From positions 4,020,001-4,084,000 of the forward strand of contig NZ_CP071090.1 of NCBI RefSeq assembly GCF_017301735.1: DNA of 64,000 bases. The letters run 5' to 3'. The notes beneath the pieces were generated by a model. That model searched no databases and was not told the DNA's origin. It saw nothing but the letters and a program-made list of their open reading frames with translations. This DNA is from Pyxidicoccus parkwaysis (GTDB lineage: Bacteria; Myxococcota; Myxococcia; Myxococcales; Myxococcaceae). Made by a program: the position numbers and the translations under genes. Positions 20,042-28,401 of this stretch are shown piece after piece. The stretch's first letter is position 1. Each line of letters opens with the position of its first letter.

Positions 20042-21592
20042 ATGAGCGACGTCTTCGACAAGTGCAGAAACTGGAAGGACTACCGCATCGCCAAGGCTAC
20101 GGGTCTCTACCCGTACTTCCGGGCCATCGAAGCGTCCCACGGCGCCACCGAGGTCGAGATTGAAGGCCGGCGCGTCATCATGGTGGGGTCCAACAACTAC
20201 CTGGGCCTCTCCGCGGATCCACGCGTGAAGGAAGCCGCCATCAAGGCGGTGGAGAAGTTCGGCACCACGTGCTCGGGCTCGCGTCTGCTCAACGGCACGC
20301 TGGCGCTGCACGAGGAGCTGGAGGCGAAGCTGGCGAAGTTCCTCAACCGCGAGGCCGCCATCGTCATCTCCACCGGCTTCCAGACGAACCTCGCGCTGGC
20401 GTCCATCCTGGGCCGGCACGACATCGTCTTCAGCGACCGGCAGAACCACGCGTCGCTGGTGGACGGCATCCGCCTGTCCTTCGCCACCGAGCGCAAGTTC
20501 CGCCACAACGACATGGACCACCTGGAGCAGCTGCTGGCCCAGGCGGAGCCCGGCGCGGGCAAGATCATCGTCACCGACGGCGTCTTCTCCATGGAGGGCG
20601 ACCTCTGCAACCTGCCCCGCATCGTGGAGCTGGCGAAGCACTACAACGCCCGCGTGATGACGGATGACGCCCACTCCATGGGCGTGCTGGGCGAGAAGGG
20701 TCGCGGGACGTCCGAGTACTTCGGCCTGGAGAAGGAGACGGACCTCGTGATGGGGACGTTCTCCAAGAGCTTCGCGTCGCTGGGCGGCGTGCTGGCGGGG
20801 CCCTTCGAGGTCATCAACTACATCCGCCACAAGGCGCGCTCGGTCATCTTCTCCGCGTCCATGACGCCGGCGTCCATCGCCGCGGCGCTCAAGGCGCTGG
20901 AGATCATCGAGGCGGAGCCGCAGCGCCGCGAGCGCCTGCTGGACATCGCGGAGAAGATGCACAACGGCTTCCGCGCCATGGGCTTCGACACGGGCGTGTC
21001 GGTGACGCCGGTGGTGCCGGTGCACATTGGCGACCAAGTGAAGTGCTTCCGCTTCTGGCGGGCGCTGCACGAGGCGGGCGTCTTCGCCAACCCGGTGATT
21101 CCGCCGGCGGTGGAGGCGGGCCACGCGCTCATCCGCACCTCGTACATGGCCACGCACACGGACGCGCAGTTGGACCGCGTGCTGGACATCTTCGAGACCA
21201 TCGGCCGCAAGCTGAACGTGATTCCGGAGACGCGCCCCACGGTGTACGAGCCGGTGAAGATTGCCCGGCCCGGCACGCGCATCCTCAGCAACAAGGCCAG
21301 CGAGAAGTGGGCGGCCGGCTCCGCGGGCCTGCTGGCGGAGAAGGGCGGCATCACCCTGGAGCAGCTGTCGCGCATGTCCTCGCGCGAGGTGGCCGGCAAG
21401 CTCTTCGACGCGGTGGAGCAGCTCACCTGGCGTGCCGCCAACCTGCAGCCGGATGACCTGCGCAAGCTGGGCAATGCGCCCATGAAGCTGTGGGAGAAGC
21501 GCGGCGAGCTGCCGGGCCTCCTGCTGGAGAAGGGCGCCCACTTCTTCATGCGCAACGGCACCAACGGCACGCAGTCAGAAGACAGGAACTAA
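20042..21592 (+). CDS. spt: serine palmitoyltransferase-like alpha-oxoamine synthase
   Basis: A 516-residue alpha-oxoamine synthase, condensing an amino acid (serine in the Spt branch) with a long-chain acyl-CoA to a 3-keto sphingoid base, the first step of ceramide synthesis. Visible PLP features are the stacking His (NHASLVDG, His136), DDAHS at 208-212 and the Schiff-base Lys242 in GTFSKSFASLGG. The catalytic core ends near residue 400, as in known bacterial Spt. The last roughly 115 residues form an extra alpha-helical, Leu-rich extension not found in minimal members. It heads a three-gene operon with the acyltransferase (7-bp gap) and reductase. KBL or BioF functions are less likely given the neighbours. 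Confidence 0.88.
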   Translation: MSDVFDKCRNWKDYRIAKATGLYPYFRAIEASHGATEVEIEGRRVIMVGSNNYLGLSADPRVKEAAIKAVEKFGTTCSGSRLLNGTLALHEELEAKLAKFLNREAAIVISTGFQTNLALASILGRHDIVFSDRQNHASLVDGIRLSFATERKFRHNDMDHLEQLLAQAEPGAGKIIVTDGVFSMEGDLCNLPRIVELAKHYNARVMTDDAHSMGVLGEKGRGTSEYFGLEKETDLVMGTFSKSFASLGGVLAGPFEVINYIRHKARSVIFSASMTPASIAAALKALEIIEAEPQRRERLLDIAEKMHNGFRAMGFDTGVSVTPVVPVHIGDQVKCFRFWRALHEAGVFANPVIPPAVEAGHALIRTSYMATHTDAQLDRVLDIFETIGRKLNVIPETRPTVYEPVKIARPGTRILSNKASEKWAAGSAGLLAEKGGITLEQLSRMSSREVAGKLFDAVEQLTWRAANLQPDDLRKLGNAPMKLWEKRGELPGLLLEKGAHFFMRNGTNGTQSEDRN

Positions 21593-21599
21593 CGCACCC

Positions 21600-22781
21600 A
21601 TGGCCCTTCCCGCCGAGCCTTCGCCCGCGACTCCTTCGCTCCCGCCCCTGCCCTCGGACGTGCAGGTGACCCCCGTGCGTGGCTCGGCGGAGAAGATGCA
21701 GTTCATCCGCTTCCCCTACGGCATCTACAAGAATGACTCGAACTGGGTCATGCCGCTGGAGATGGAGCGCAAGGACTTCCTCGACCCGCGGAAGAACCCC
21801 TTCTTCCAGTACGGCGAGGTGGAGCTGTTCCTCGCGCGGCGCGGCAGCGAGGTGGTGGGCCGCATCGCCGCCATCCGCAACCCGCGCCACATGGAAGTGC
21901 ACGGCACCAGGGAAGGCTTCTTCGGCCTCTTCGAGTGCGTGAATGACGCGGGCATCGCCCGGGCGCTGCTGGACACCGCGGCGGCGTGGCTGCGCGAGCG
22001 CGGCCTGGACGCGATGCTGGGGCCGGCCAACTTCTCGTCCAACCAGGACTGGGGCCTGCTCATCGAGGGCTACGACACGCCCCCGGCCATCATGATGCCG
22101 CACAACCCGCCGTACTACGCGGCGCTGCTGGAGGCGTGCGGCCTCACCAAGGCGAAGGACCTCTACGCCTTCGAGCTGTCCTCCTCTGCTCCGCCGCCGG
22201 AGAAGGTGGCGCGCATCGCGGAGAAGCTGCGCCACCGCGAGGGCATCACCGTGCGCCCGGTGAACATGAAGGACCTGGACGCGGAGGTGAAGCGCATCCG
22301 CGACATCTACAACTCCGCGTGGGAGAAGAACTGGGGCTTCGTCCCCTTCACCGACGCCGAGTTCGACCACCTCGCCAAGGATTTGAAGGCCATCGTCCGG
22401 CCGGAGCTGGCGCTGATGGCCGAGGTGAAGGGTGAGCCCGTGGCCTTCGCGCTCACCGTTCCGGACGCCAACCAGGCCATCAAGGCGGCCAACGGGCGGC
22501 TCACCCACTTCGGCCTGCCCATCGGCCTGGCGAAGCTGCTGCTGGCCTCGCGCCGCATCAACCGGCTGCGCCTCATCATCCTGGGCATCAAGGAGGGCTA
22601 CCGCCGCCGCGGCCTGGACGCCATCCTGTACCTGGACACGCTGCGCACGGCGAAGGAGCTGGGCTACGTGGGCGGCGAAATCTCGTGGACGCTCGAGGAC
22701 AACCACCTCGTCAACCGCGCCATCGAGTCCATGGGCGCGCAGCGCTCCAAGACGTACCGCGTGTACCAGCGCGCGCTGTAA
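21600..22781 (+). CDS. bcerS: GNAT-fold acyltransferase, bacterial ceramide synthase-like
   Basis: A 393-residue protein of the large GNAT-like family found beside bacterial spt genes. Landmarks are NPFFQYGEVELFLARR near 67-82, GPANFSSNQDWGLLIEGY near 145-162, FGLPIGLAK, and LIILGIKEGYRRRGLDAILY, the acyl-CoA pyrophosphate loop (around 335). The CerS of Caulobacter belongs to this type and N-acylates the sphingoid base. The order spt-acyltransferase-reductase here matches the three enzymes of the described bacterial ceramide pathway. The specific function is inferred from context plus family. Confidence 0.78.
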   Translation: MALPAEPSPATPSLPPLPSDVQVTPVRGSAEKMQFIRFPYGIYKNDSNWVMPLEMERKDFLDPRKNPFFQYGEVELFLARRGSEVVGRIAAIRNPRHMEVHGTREGFFGLFECVNDAGIARALLDTAAAWLRERGLDAMLGPANFSSNQDWGLLIEGYDTPPAIMMPHNPPYYAALLEACGLTKAKDLYAFELSSSAPPPEKVARIAEKLRHREGITVRPVNMKDLDAEVKRIRDIYNSAWEKNWGFVPFTDAEFDHLAKDLKAIVRPELALMAEVKGEPVAFALTVPDANQAIKAANGRLTHFGLPIGLAKLLLASRRINRLRLIILGIKEGYRRRGLDAILYLDTLRTAKELGYVGGEISWTLEDNHLVNRAIESMGAQRSKTYRVYQRAL

Positions 22782-22802
22782 TCCCTCATCTCGGAGGCCG
22801 TC

Positions 22803-23804
22803 TTGCATTTCCTCCTCACCGGGGGCACCGGCTTCATCGGCCAGCGGCTCGCGCGGCGCATCATCGAGCGCGGTGACACCCTCACCGTGCTGGTGCGCAA
22901 GAGCTCGAAGCGCGGCCCCCTGGAAGCCCTGGGCGCCCGCTTCGCCGTGGGTGATTTGACGACGGGCGAAGGCCTCGCCGAGGCGGTGCGCGACGTGGAC
23001 TGCGTGCTGCACCTCGCGGGCGTCACCAAGGCCCGCGAGCCCGCCGGCTACTTCGAGGGCAACGCCAACGGCACCCGCCGCGTGGTGGAGGCCATGGCCG
23101 CCCTGCCCCGCCCTCCCCGGCTCGTCTACTGCTCGTCCCTGGCCGCCGCCGGCCCGTCCACGCCGGAGCGCCCGCGCCGCGAGGAGGACCCGCCGGCGCC
23201 CGTCTCCCTCTACGGCCGCAGCAAGCTGGGCGGCGAGGAGGCGGTGCGCGAGTTCGCGGACCGCGTGCCCTGCGTCATCGTCCGGCCGCCCATCGTCTAC
23301 GGGCCGGGGGACACCGAGTTCCTCCCGTCCATGCTGCCCATGGCGAAGCTGGGGCTGGCCATCAAGAGCGGCTTCGGCCTCAAGCGCTACTCGGTCATCC
23401 ACGTGGATGACCTGTGCACCGCGCTGCTGGCAGCCGCCGAGCGTGGCGACACGCTGTCGAAGGACGACGTGGCCCGGGGCGTCTTCACCGTGTCCGACGG
23501 GCGCGAGTACACGTGGGAAGAGGTCTGCGAGGCGCTGGCCGGCGTCCTCGGCCGGGGCCGCCCCATCGTCGTGCCGGTGCCGAACACCATCGGCTACCTC
23601 ATCGGCCTGGGCTCGGAGGTGATGGCGCGCCTGAGGGGCACCATCCCCATCCTCAACCGCGACAAGGTGCGCGAGATGACGTGCCCGGCGTGGACGTGCA
23701 CCACCGAGCGCGCCTCGAGGGAGTTGGGCTTCGCGCCCACCATCCCCCTCGCCCAGGGGCTCGCGGGCACCCTGGCCGCGTACCAGCTGTCCAGCGGCCG
23801 CTGA
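22803..23804 (+). CDS. cerR: NAD(P)-dependent epimerase/reductase, ceramide reductase-like
   Basis: A 333-residue extended SDR. The Rossmann motif TGGTGFIG lies at 6-13 and the catalytic pair YGRSK at 137-141 (Tyr137, Lys141), with SS at 111-112 supplying the serine. It is related to 3-beta-hydroxysteroid dehydrogenase/epimerase-type enzymes, the group that includes bacterial CerR, which reduces the 3-keto ceramide. The start is TTG at 22803 with GGAGG eight bases upstream, and no ATG gives a complete Rossmann fold. It is the last gene of the operon, ending at a bidirectional hairpin. Confidence 0.8.
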   Translation: MHFLLTGGTGFIGQRLARRIIERGDTLTVLVRKSSKRGPLEALGARFAVGDLTTGEGLAEAVRDVDCVLHLAGVTKAREPAGYFEGNANGTRRVVEAMAALPRPPRLVYCSSLAAAGPSTPERPRREEDPPAPVSLYGRSKLGGEEAVREFADRVPCVIVRPPIVYGPGDTEFLPSMLPMAKLGLAIKSGFGLKRYSVIHVDDLCTALLAAAERGDTLSKDDVARGVFTVSDGREYTWEEVCEALAGVLGRGRPIVVPVPNTIGYLIGLGSEVMARLRGTIPILNRDKVREMTCPAWTCTTERASRELGFAPTIPLAQGLAGTLAAYQLSSGR

Positions 23805-23825
23805 GCGGTTCTCCCGAATGAGCGA

Positions 23826-23860
23826 AGGCCGGGGCCCCTCCTGGGAGGGACACCCGGCCT
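23826..23860. terminator. bidirectional hairpin between cerR and mlaC
   Basis: AGGCCGGG (23826-23833) pairs with CCCGGCCT (23853-23860); the loop holds a second C-rich/G-rich pairing. It sits between the stops of two converging genes. T-runs are weak on both sides. Confidence 0.55.
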
Positions 23861-23893
23861 CGGCTCACGGCGACTTCGGCTGGGGCCTTCGGG

Positions 23894-24544
23894 CTACTTC
23901 GTGCTGCCCTCGGCGTTGGTGCCGGCGTTGCCCGCGGGAGCCTTTCCGTGTGACTCGGCGCTCTTGGCGGACTTGCCCGCGTTCTCCTTCTCCAGCTGCG
24001 CCCGCTTGCTCTTCAGCGTGGAGAGCAGGCCGTCGAAGCCCTTGTCGGCGAGCAGCTTGCGGAACTGGCCCTTGTACGTGTCCACGAGCGACACCTCGTC
24101 GGTAATCACGTCGTAGATGCGCCACTCCTTCTTCGTGTCGGCCCGGTAGAGCTTGTACTCGATGGGGATGTTGTCCTTCTTCAGCGTGAGGATGGTGTGG
24201 ACCGTGGCCTCGTTCCCCTGGGCGCTCTCCTTGACGTACTTCACCTCCGCGTTGGCCTGGCCAATGGCCTTCTGGGCGTAGGAGGCCCGCAAGAGGCCCG
24301 TCATCGTCTCGGTGAACTCCTTGCGCTGCGCGGGCGTGAGCGAGGCCCACGTCTTGTCACCGAGCGCGCGCTTCGCGAGCTCCTCGAAGTCGACGAACTT
24401 CTCGACGACGGAGGCGAGCGAGTCGACGGTGGCGCCGGGCGCGTTGGCGGCCTTCTGGACGTCCGTATTCCCGGATTTGACGACCGAGAGCGGGCTGGCG
24501 GGCGCGGCGGCGAGCAGGGCGGCGGCGAGCAGGGATGCAATCAT
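23894..24544 (-). CDS. mlaC: MlaC/Ttg2D-family periplasmic phospholipid-binding protein
   Basis: A 216-residue MlaC-family protein. An N-terminal signal peptide (MIASLLAAALLAAAPASP) is followed by the typical helical then beta-sheet domain: VVEKFVDFEELAKRALG, WASLTPAQRKEFTETM, and VITDEVSLVDTYKGQFRKLL, the strand-turn regions that hold phospholipid tails in this family. The last 25 residues are Lys/Ala/Ser-rich. It would shuttle lipid in the periplasm for an Mla-type transporter. It follows the TolC-like gene by 55 bp on the same strand, while the mlaEFD genes are about 23 kb away. The start at 24544 gives the clean signal peptide; the longer frame upstream is not supported. Confidence 0.9.
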   Translation of the reverse strand: MIASLLAAALLAAAPASPLSVVKSGNTDVQKAANAPGATVDSLASVVEKFVDFEELAKRALGDKTWASLTPAQRKEFTETMTGLLRASYAQKAIGQANAEVKYVKESAQGNEATVHTILTLKKDNIPIEYKLYRADTKKEWRIYDVITDEVSLVDTYKGQFRKLLADKGFDGLLSTLKSKRAQLEKENAGKSAKSAESHGKAPAGNAGTNAEGSTK

Positions 24545-24599
24545 GTTTTTCTGGGCTCCGTGGTGGAGGACGTAAGAGAGGACAGATTTGGGCGCCGGG

Positions 24600-26420
24600 T
24601 TATTCACCCGACGCGGGCGTTGCCCCGGTGACGCGGTCCAGGGCGGCCATGCCCAGGCGGACGTCGAACCAGCTCTTCGACTTGTCGCCAGAGGCCTGGG
24701 CGTAGGCCGTGAACGCATCCACCAGGTCCCGCGTCTCACCCGTTCCCAGGTCGAACGCGGCGAAGGCGGCCGTCACCCAGCGGCGGGCATTCTTCTCCGC
24801 CTCGCCATAGGCCTTCGCGCGGGCCCAGGCCGCCACCAGCTCGCCGTGCACCTTCGTCACCTCCAGGCGGATGCCGGAGTGAATCTGCTTCTCCTGGGCG
24901 TGCAGCTTGTCCAGCTCGGCGCGCGCCTGCTCGAGCTGCGCGTCCTTGACGGGGATGTCGAAGGTGCCGCGCATCACCAGGCCCAGGCCCACGGTGCGGT
25001 CGTTGTACGGGTCATACGCGAAGGGGCTGAGCTGGCGCGTGGCGCTGGTGGTGATGCGGATGTCGTAGAAGCCGGCGAGCCCGATGTCCGGGTAGTAGCT
25101 GCGCTCGCGGATGAACACCTCCGCCTCGCGCGCGGCGATGCCCGCGGTGATGGCGGTGAGCTCCGGCCGGCGCTGCTCGGCCAGCTCCAGCGCGCGCTCC
25201 AGCGAGGGCGGCGCCACGGCCTCGTCGAGCGGCAAATCCTCCTCCACCACGGCCACCGGCGAGCCCGCTGGCGTGTTGGACAGGAGGCTGATGGCGGCCA
25301 GCGCGAGCTGCTGGCCCTGCAGGGCCTCCGCGCGGCGCGCGTCGACGACCTGGCGGAAGAAGCGGACCTTGTACGTGTCCACCTGCGACACCTGCTGCGA
25401 CTCCTCCTTCAGCAGCGCGTCGATGCGCTCGGCGGCGTCCTCCAGGCGCTTCGAGACGTCCTCCAATTGCTTCAGGCCGGAGCGCGCGAGCTGATAGCCG
25501 AAGTACGCCTGCGCGGCCTGGAAGCCCGCCTCGGCCCGGGCGCGCTCGCGCAGCGCCTCGCCCACCACCGGCCCTCGGGAGCCCGCCTTCTCCAGCGCGC
25601 TCAGCTTGCCGAACGTGTAGATGGGCAGCACCGCGTTGCCCGTGGAGAAGGCGGTGATTCCCACGTGGCCGAAGTTGAGGTCGCCCTCGAACGAGGCCTT
25701 GGTGGTGGGCGGGCCGCCCAGCCCGTCGTTGCGGGCCTCGGGCACGGGGCCGCCCAGGCCCACCGTGATTTCGAACTTGGGGAACCAGGCCCACCGCGCC
25801 TGCTGGTAGAGCGCATTGAACTTGCGCAGCTCCGCCGTGGCCTCCTCCACCCGCGAGTCCGTGGCCCGCGCCCGCTCCACCAGTTGCGCGAGCGTCATCG
25901 GCGCCGGATGGGCGGGCACGTCCGAGTCGGGCGTCTCGGTCACCTCCTGAGTGGCCTGCTGCGCCTGCTGCGCGGGCTCGCGCACGGGCGCGGGCGACAC
26001 CGTCTTGCCGGAGGGCATGGCCGTGGGCTGGTCCACCGTGTTCGGCGCGATGGTGGGAGGCCCCGGAGGAAGCGACGGCGGCCCGGTGCCCGACCGGGGC
26101 GTCTGCGCGTTGCCGCCCGTGGAGTCAGCGCCCGTCCCCGGCGTGGAGGGCGTGGCGGAGGTCCCCGTCCCGGGCATGGGCGTGGTGGACGTGCCCGTCC
26201 CGGGTGTCGTCGAAGTGCCCGTCCCGGGCGTCGTCGAAGTGCCCGTCCCGGGCGTCGTGGAGGTTCCCGTCGAAGTGCCCGTCGTCCCCGTGCCGGACGT
26301 CCCGGGAGTGGGAGACGGACTGCCTCCTGGGCCCACCGACCCGGGAGTGAGCTGTGCCGCCGAGAGTCCGGCCGCCAGCACCAGCGCCACTGTCACGCCT
26401 CGATCCAGGTGTCTGCGCAT
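24600..26420 (-). CDS. TolC-family outer membrane efflux protein with Thr/Pro/Gly-repeat N-terminus
   Basis: A 606-residue protein. After a signal peptide (MRRHLDRGVTVALVLAAGLSAA) comes an approximately 140-residue low-complexity region rich in Thr, Pro, Gly and Ser with an imperfect 8-residue repeat (TSTTPGTG), then an OEP/TolC domain (about 170-600) with two alpha-helical hairpin repeats (LAQLVERARATDSRVEEA and a similar RALELAEQRRPELTAI). TolC-type trimers form outer membrane channels. The flexible linker may span peptidoglycan. It precedes mlaC by 55 bp. The start at 26420 is set by the signal peptide. Confidence 0.85.
   Translation of the reverse strand: MRRHLDRGVTVALVLAAGLSAAQLTPGSVGPGGSPSPTPGTSGTGTTGTSTGTSTTPGTGTSTTPGTGTSTTPGTGTSTTPMPGTGTSATPSTPGTGADSTGGNAQTPRSGTGPPSLPPGPPTIAPNTVDQPTAMPSGKTVSPAPVREPAQQAQQATQEVTETPDSDVPAHPAPMTLAQLVERARATDSRVEEATAELRKFNALYQQARWAWFPKFEITVGLGGPVPEARNDGLGGPPTTKASFEGDLNFGHVGITAFSTGNAVLPIYTFGKLSALEKAGSRGPVVGEALRERARAEAGFQAAQAYFGYQLARSGLKQLEDVSKRLEDAAERIDALLKEESQQVSQVDTYKVRFFRQVVDARRAEALQGQQLALAAISLLSNTPAGSPVAVVEEDLPLDEAVAPPSLERALELAEQRRPELTAITAGIAAREAEVFIRERSYYPDIGLAGFYDIRITTSATRQLSPFAYDPYNDRTVGLGLVMRGTFDIPVKDAQLEQARAELDKLHAQEKQIHSGIRLEVTKVHGELVAAWARAKAYGEAEKNARRWVTAAFAAFDLGTGETRDLVDAFTAYAQASGDKSKSWFDVRLGMAALDRVTGATPASGE
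26163..26286. repeat. imperfect 24-bp tandem repeats inside the tolC-like gene
   Basis: Units of about 24 bp, such as CCCGTCCCGGGCGTCGTCGA plus four more bases, are repeated several times with small changes, keeping frame and coding a Thr/Pro/Gly 8-residue repeat. Copy number could vary between strains by slippage. Confidence 0.7.
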
Positions 26421-26712
26421 TCCTTCTGCCTCGTGCGGGCCCCATATCCGAGTTACCCGCGACGGCGCAGCATCTTCCTTCCTCGGCGCGCCGTCACTCG
26501 CCTTGTTCGTCCCATTTCCACCGTCCGCTGCCCTTCGGGAGCCCTGCCCTGGCGGCGTGGGGGCCGTCCGACCGGGAGCGCCCGGTGGCGGGCTCGCGTG
26601 GAAACGCTGACACTCGGGCGTGAAAATGAGTTGGTGGGACGTGGCGCATGCAGCAGATTGCGGCCGTTCCCGAGTCGGGCCCGAAGGCCCGCATGACCGA
26701 GGACCCCCACAC

Positions 26713-27639
26713 ATGGCCTATACCGAGCGCGTCAAGCAGATCCTCTCCTGGTACACGTCCGACAGCCCGGGCGTGCTGACCAACCTCGCCCGCCTCATGA
26801 ACACCGGCACGCTGGCCGGCACGGGCAAGCTCGTCATCCTCCCCGTGGATCAGGGCTTCGAGCACGGTCCCGCGCGCTCGTTCGGCCCCAACGTCGCCGG
26901 GTATGATCCGGACTACCACGCGCAGCTCGCCATCGACTCCGGCTGCAATGCCTACGCGGCGCCGCTGGGCTTCCTGGAGGCCGTCGCCGGCAAGTTCGCG
27001 GGCGAGATTCCCCTCCTCCTCAAGCTCAACAACTCCGACTCGCTGGCCAAGACGCCCGCGCCCATCTCCGCGGTGACGGCCTCCGTGAAGGACGCCGTCC
27101 GCCTGGGCTGCGTCGCGGTGGGCTACACGATTTATCCCGGCTCCGCCGCGCGCAACGAGCAGTACGAGGCGCTGCGGGAGATCATCAAGGAGGCCAAGGA
27201 GTACGGCCTGCCGACGGTCGTCTGGGCCTACCCCCGCGGCAACATGTCCAAGGAGGGTGAGACGGGCATCGACGTGGTGGCGTACGCGGCGCAGATCAGC
27301 GCCCAGCTCGGCGCGCACATCATCAAGGTGAAGCCGCCGCAGGACCACCTCGAGCAGCCCGAGGCGAAGAAGGCCTTCGAGAAGGCCGGCATCCCCACCA
27401 AGACGATGGCCGACCGCGTGCGCGAGGTGGTGCGCTCCGCGTTCAACGGCAAGCGCATCGTCATCTTCTCCGGCGGCGAGGCCAAGGACACCCCGGCCCT
27501 GCTCGAGGAGATTCGTCAGATCAACGCGGGCGGCGGCTTCGGCTCCATCATGGGCCGCAACGCCTTCCAGCGTCCGCACGACGAGTCCGTGAAGCTGCTC
27601 AAGGACGTGATGGGCATCTTCGCCAGCGGCCGCGGCTAG
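26713..27639 (+). CDS. fbaB: class I fructose-bisphosphate aldolase (DhnA/FbaB type)
   Basis: A 308-residue archaeal/bacterial class I aldolase of the DhnA family. Landmarks are LPVDQGFEHGP near 43-53, a KLN segment at 104-106, VWAYPRGN at 170-177, and AHIIKVKPP at 201-209; Lys205 or Lys207 would form the Schiff base. It cleaves fructose 1,6-bisphosphate in glycolysis or acts in reverse in gluconeogenesis. The ATG at 26713 has GAGGA about 9 bases upstream. It is monocistronic, divergent from the tolC-like gene (292 bp between them), and is followed by a near-perfect terminator. Confidence 0.92.
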   Translation: MAYTERVKQILSWYTSDSPGVLTNLARLMNTGTLAGTGKLVILPVDQGFEHGPARSFGPNVAGYDPDYHAQLAIDSGCNAYAAPLGFLEAVAGKFAGEIPLLLKLNNSDSLAKTPAPISAVTASVKDAVRLGCVAVGYTIYPGSAARNEQYEALREIIKEAKEYGLPTVVWAYPRGNMSKEGETGIDVVAYAAQISAQLGAHIIKVKPPQDHLEQPEAKKAFEKAGIPTKTMADRVREVVRSAFNGKRIVIFSGGEAKDTPALLEEIRQINAGGGFGSIMGRNAFQRPHDESVKLLKDVMGIFASGRG

Positions 27640-27668
27640 TTCCGCGAGGCCACGCGCCCGAAAACACT

Positions 27669-27703
27669 AAGGCCCGTCAGGACTCCCTGGCGGGCCTTTC
27701 TTC
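27669..27703 (+). terminator. rho-independent terminator after the aldolase gene
   Basis: A 13-bp stem (AAGGCCCGTCAGG, 27669-27681) with one G-T pair and a 4-base loop pairs with 27686-27698, followed by a T-rich tail. It lies 30 bp after the stop codon. Confidence 0.85.
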
Positions 27704-27762
27704 GTTGCGACAGGGGGTGTCCGCTTCACGCGGGCGCGCCACGAAGGCCCGCAGACGACGCC

Positions 27763-27801
27763 GGAAAACAAAAAGGCCCGCCTGGTTTCCCAAGCGGGCC
27801 T
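27763..27801 (-). terminator. rho-independent terminator of the tRNA-Ala gene
   Basis: AGGCCCGC at 27774-27781 pairs with GCGGGCCT at 27794-27801. Read on the minus strand, the stem is followed by a long T-run (the complement of AAAACAAAAA), the classic intrinsic terminator form. It lies 13 bp beyond the 3' end of the tRNA. Confidence 0.8.
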
Positions 27802-27814
27802 CTTCATTTCAGAG

Positions 27815-27887
<73 letters not shown>

Positions 27888-27943
27888 GTCTTTTGCTGCT
27901 GGACCGCTTTGGGGAGCGGCCCGACGTCGAAAGTGGGTGCCTT

Positions 27944-28345
27944 CTACCGCTTCCTTCCGCCGTTGGCCACAACTGTTTGTGGCTTCGTGGCGTTTTTTCC
28001 ACCCTTCAACCGCTCAGCGACTTCTTCTCCTTCCCGGAGGATGTCCGTGAGCTCGCGAGCGTGGGCCTCAGCCGCCTGCTCGGCGGCTTCCACGGCCTTG
28101 AGGACCGAGGCGAAGCCGGCGGGCAGCTCCAGCTTGCCCTTCTGCACCTGGCGCCAGACGACCTCGCCCAGCTCCTTCAGCGCCCGCTCCTTCTGGTCCT
28201 TCAGAACGGTGGACTTCGCGTTGGCGCGAGCGAGGTCCGTGTTGCGCTCCACCGCTTCGCGGAGCTGGGCCAGCCGGGCCTGGGCCGCCTGGAAGGCCTC
28301 GTTGATCTGCTTCACCACCTCGGACTGCTTCGGGTCGGCCGCCAC
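27944..28345 (-). CDS. hypothetical small coiled-coil protein
   Basis: A 133-residue, mostly helical, charged protein with heptad-like patterns over about residues 8-115 and a basic Lys/Arg/Asn tail. It has no signal peptide or membrane segment, and I do not recognise a family. The GTG start at 28345 has AAGGGG about 12 bases upstream. It lies 56 bp after the RNA methyltransferase gene on the same strand, so it may be the last gene of that transcript. Function unknown. Confidence 0.6.
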   Translation of the reverse strand: MAADPKQSEVVKQINEAFQAAQARLAQLREAVERNTDLARANAKSTVLKDQKERALKELGEVVWRQVQKGKLELPAGFASVLKAVEAAEQAAEAHARELTDILREGEEVAERLKGGKNATKPQTVVANGGRKR

Positions 28346-28401
28346 TGGGTGTCACCCCTTGAGAATTCAGACAGTTGCGTAGCGTGTGGGCTCGCGGGCT
28401 G

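Noticed and set aside
26163..26286. CRISPR-like repeat array.
   Set aside because: The repeats are in tandem without spacers and keep the reading frame of the TolC-like protein.
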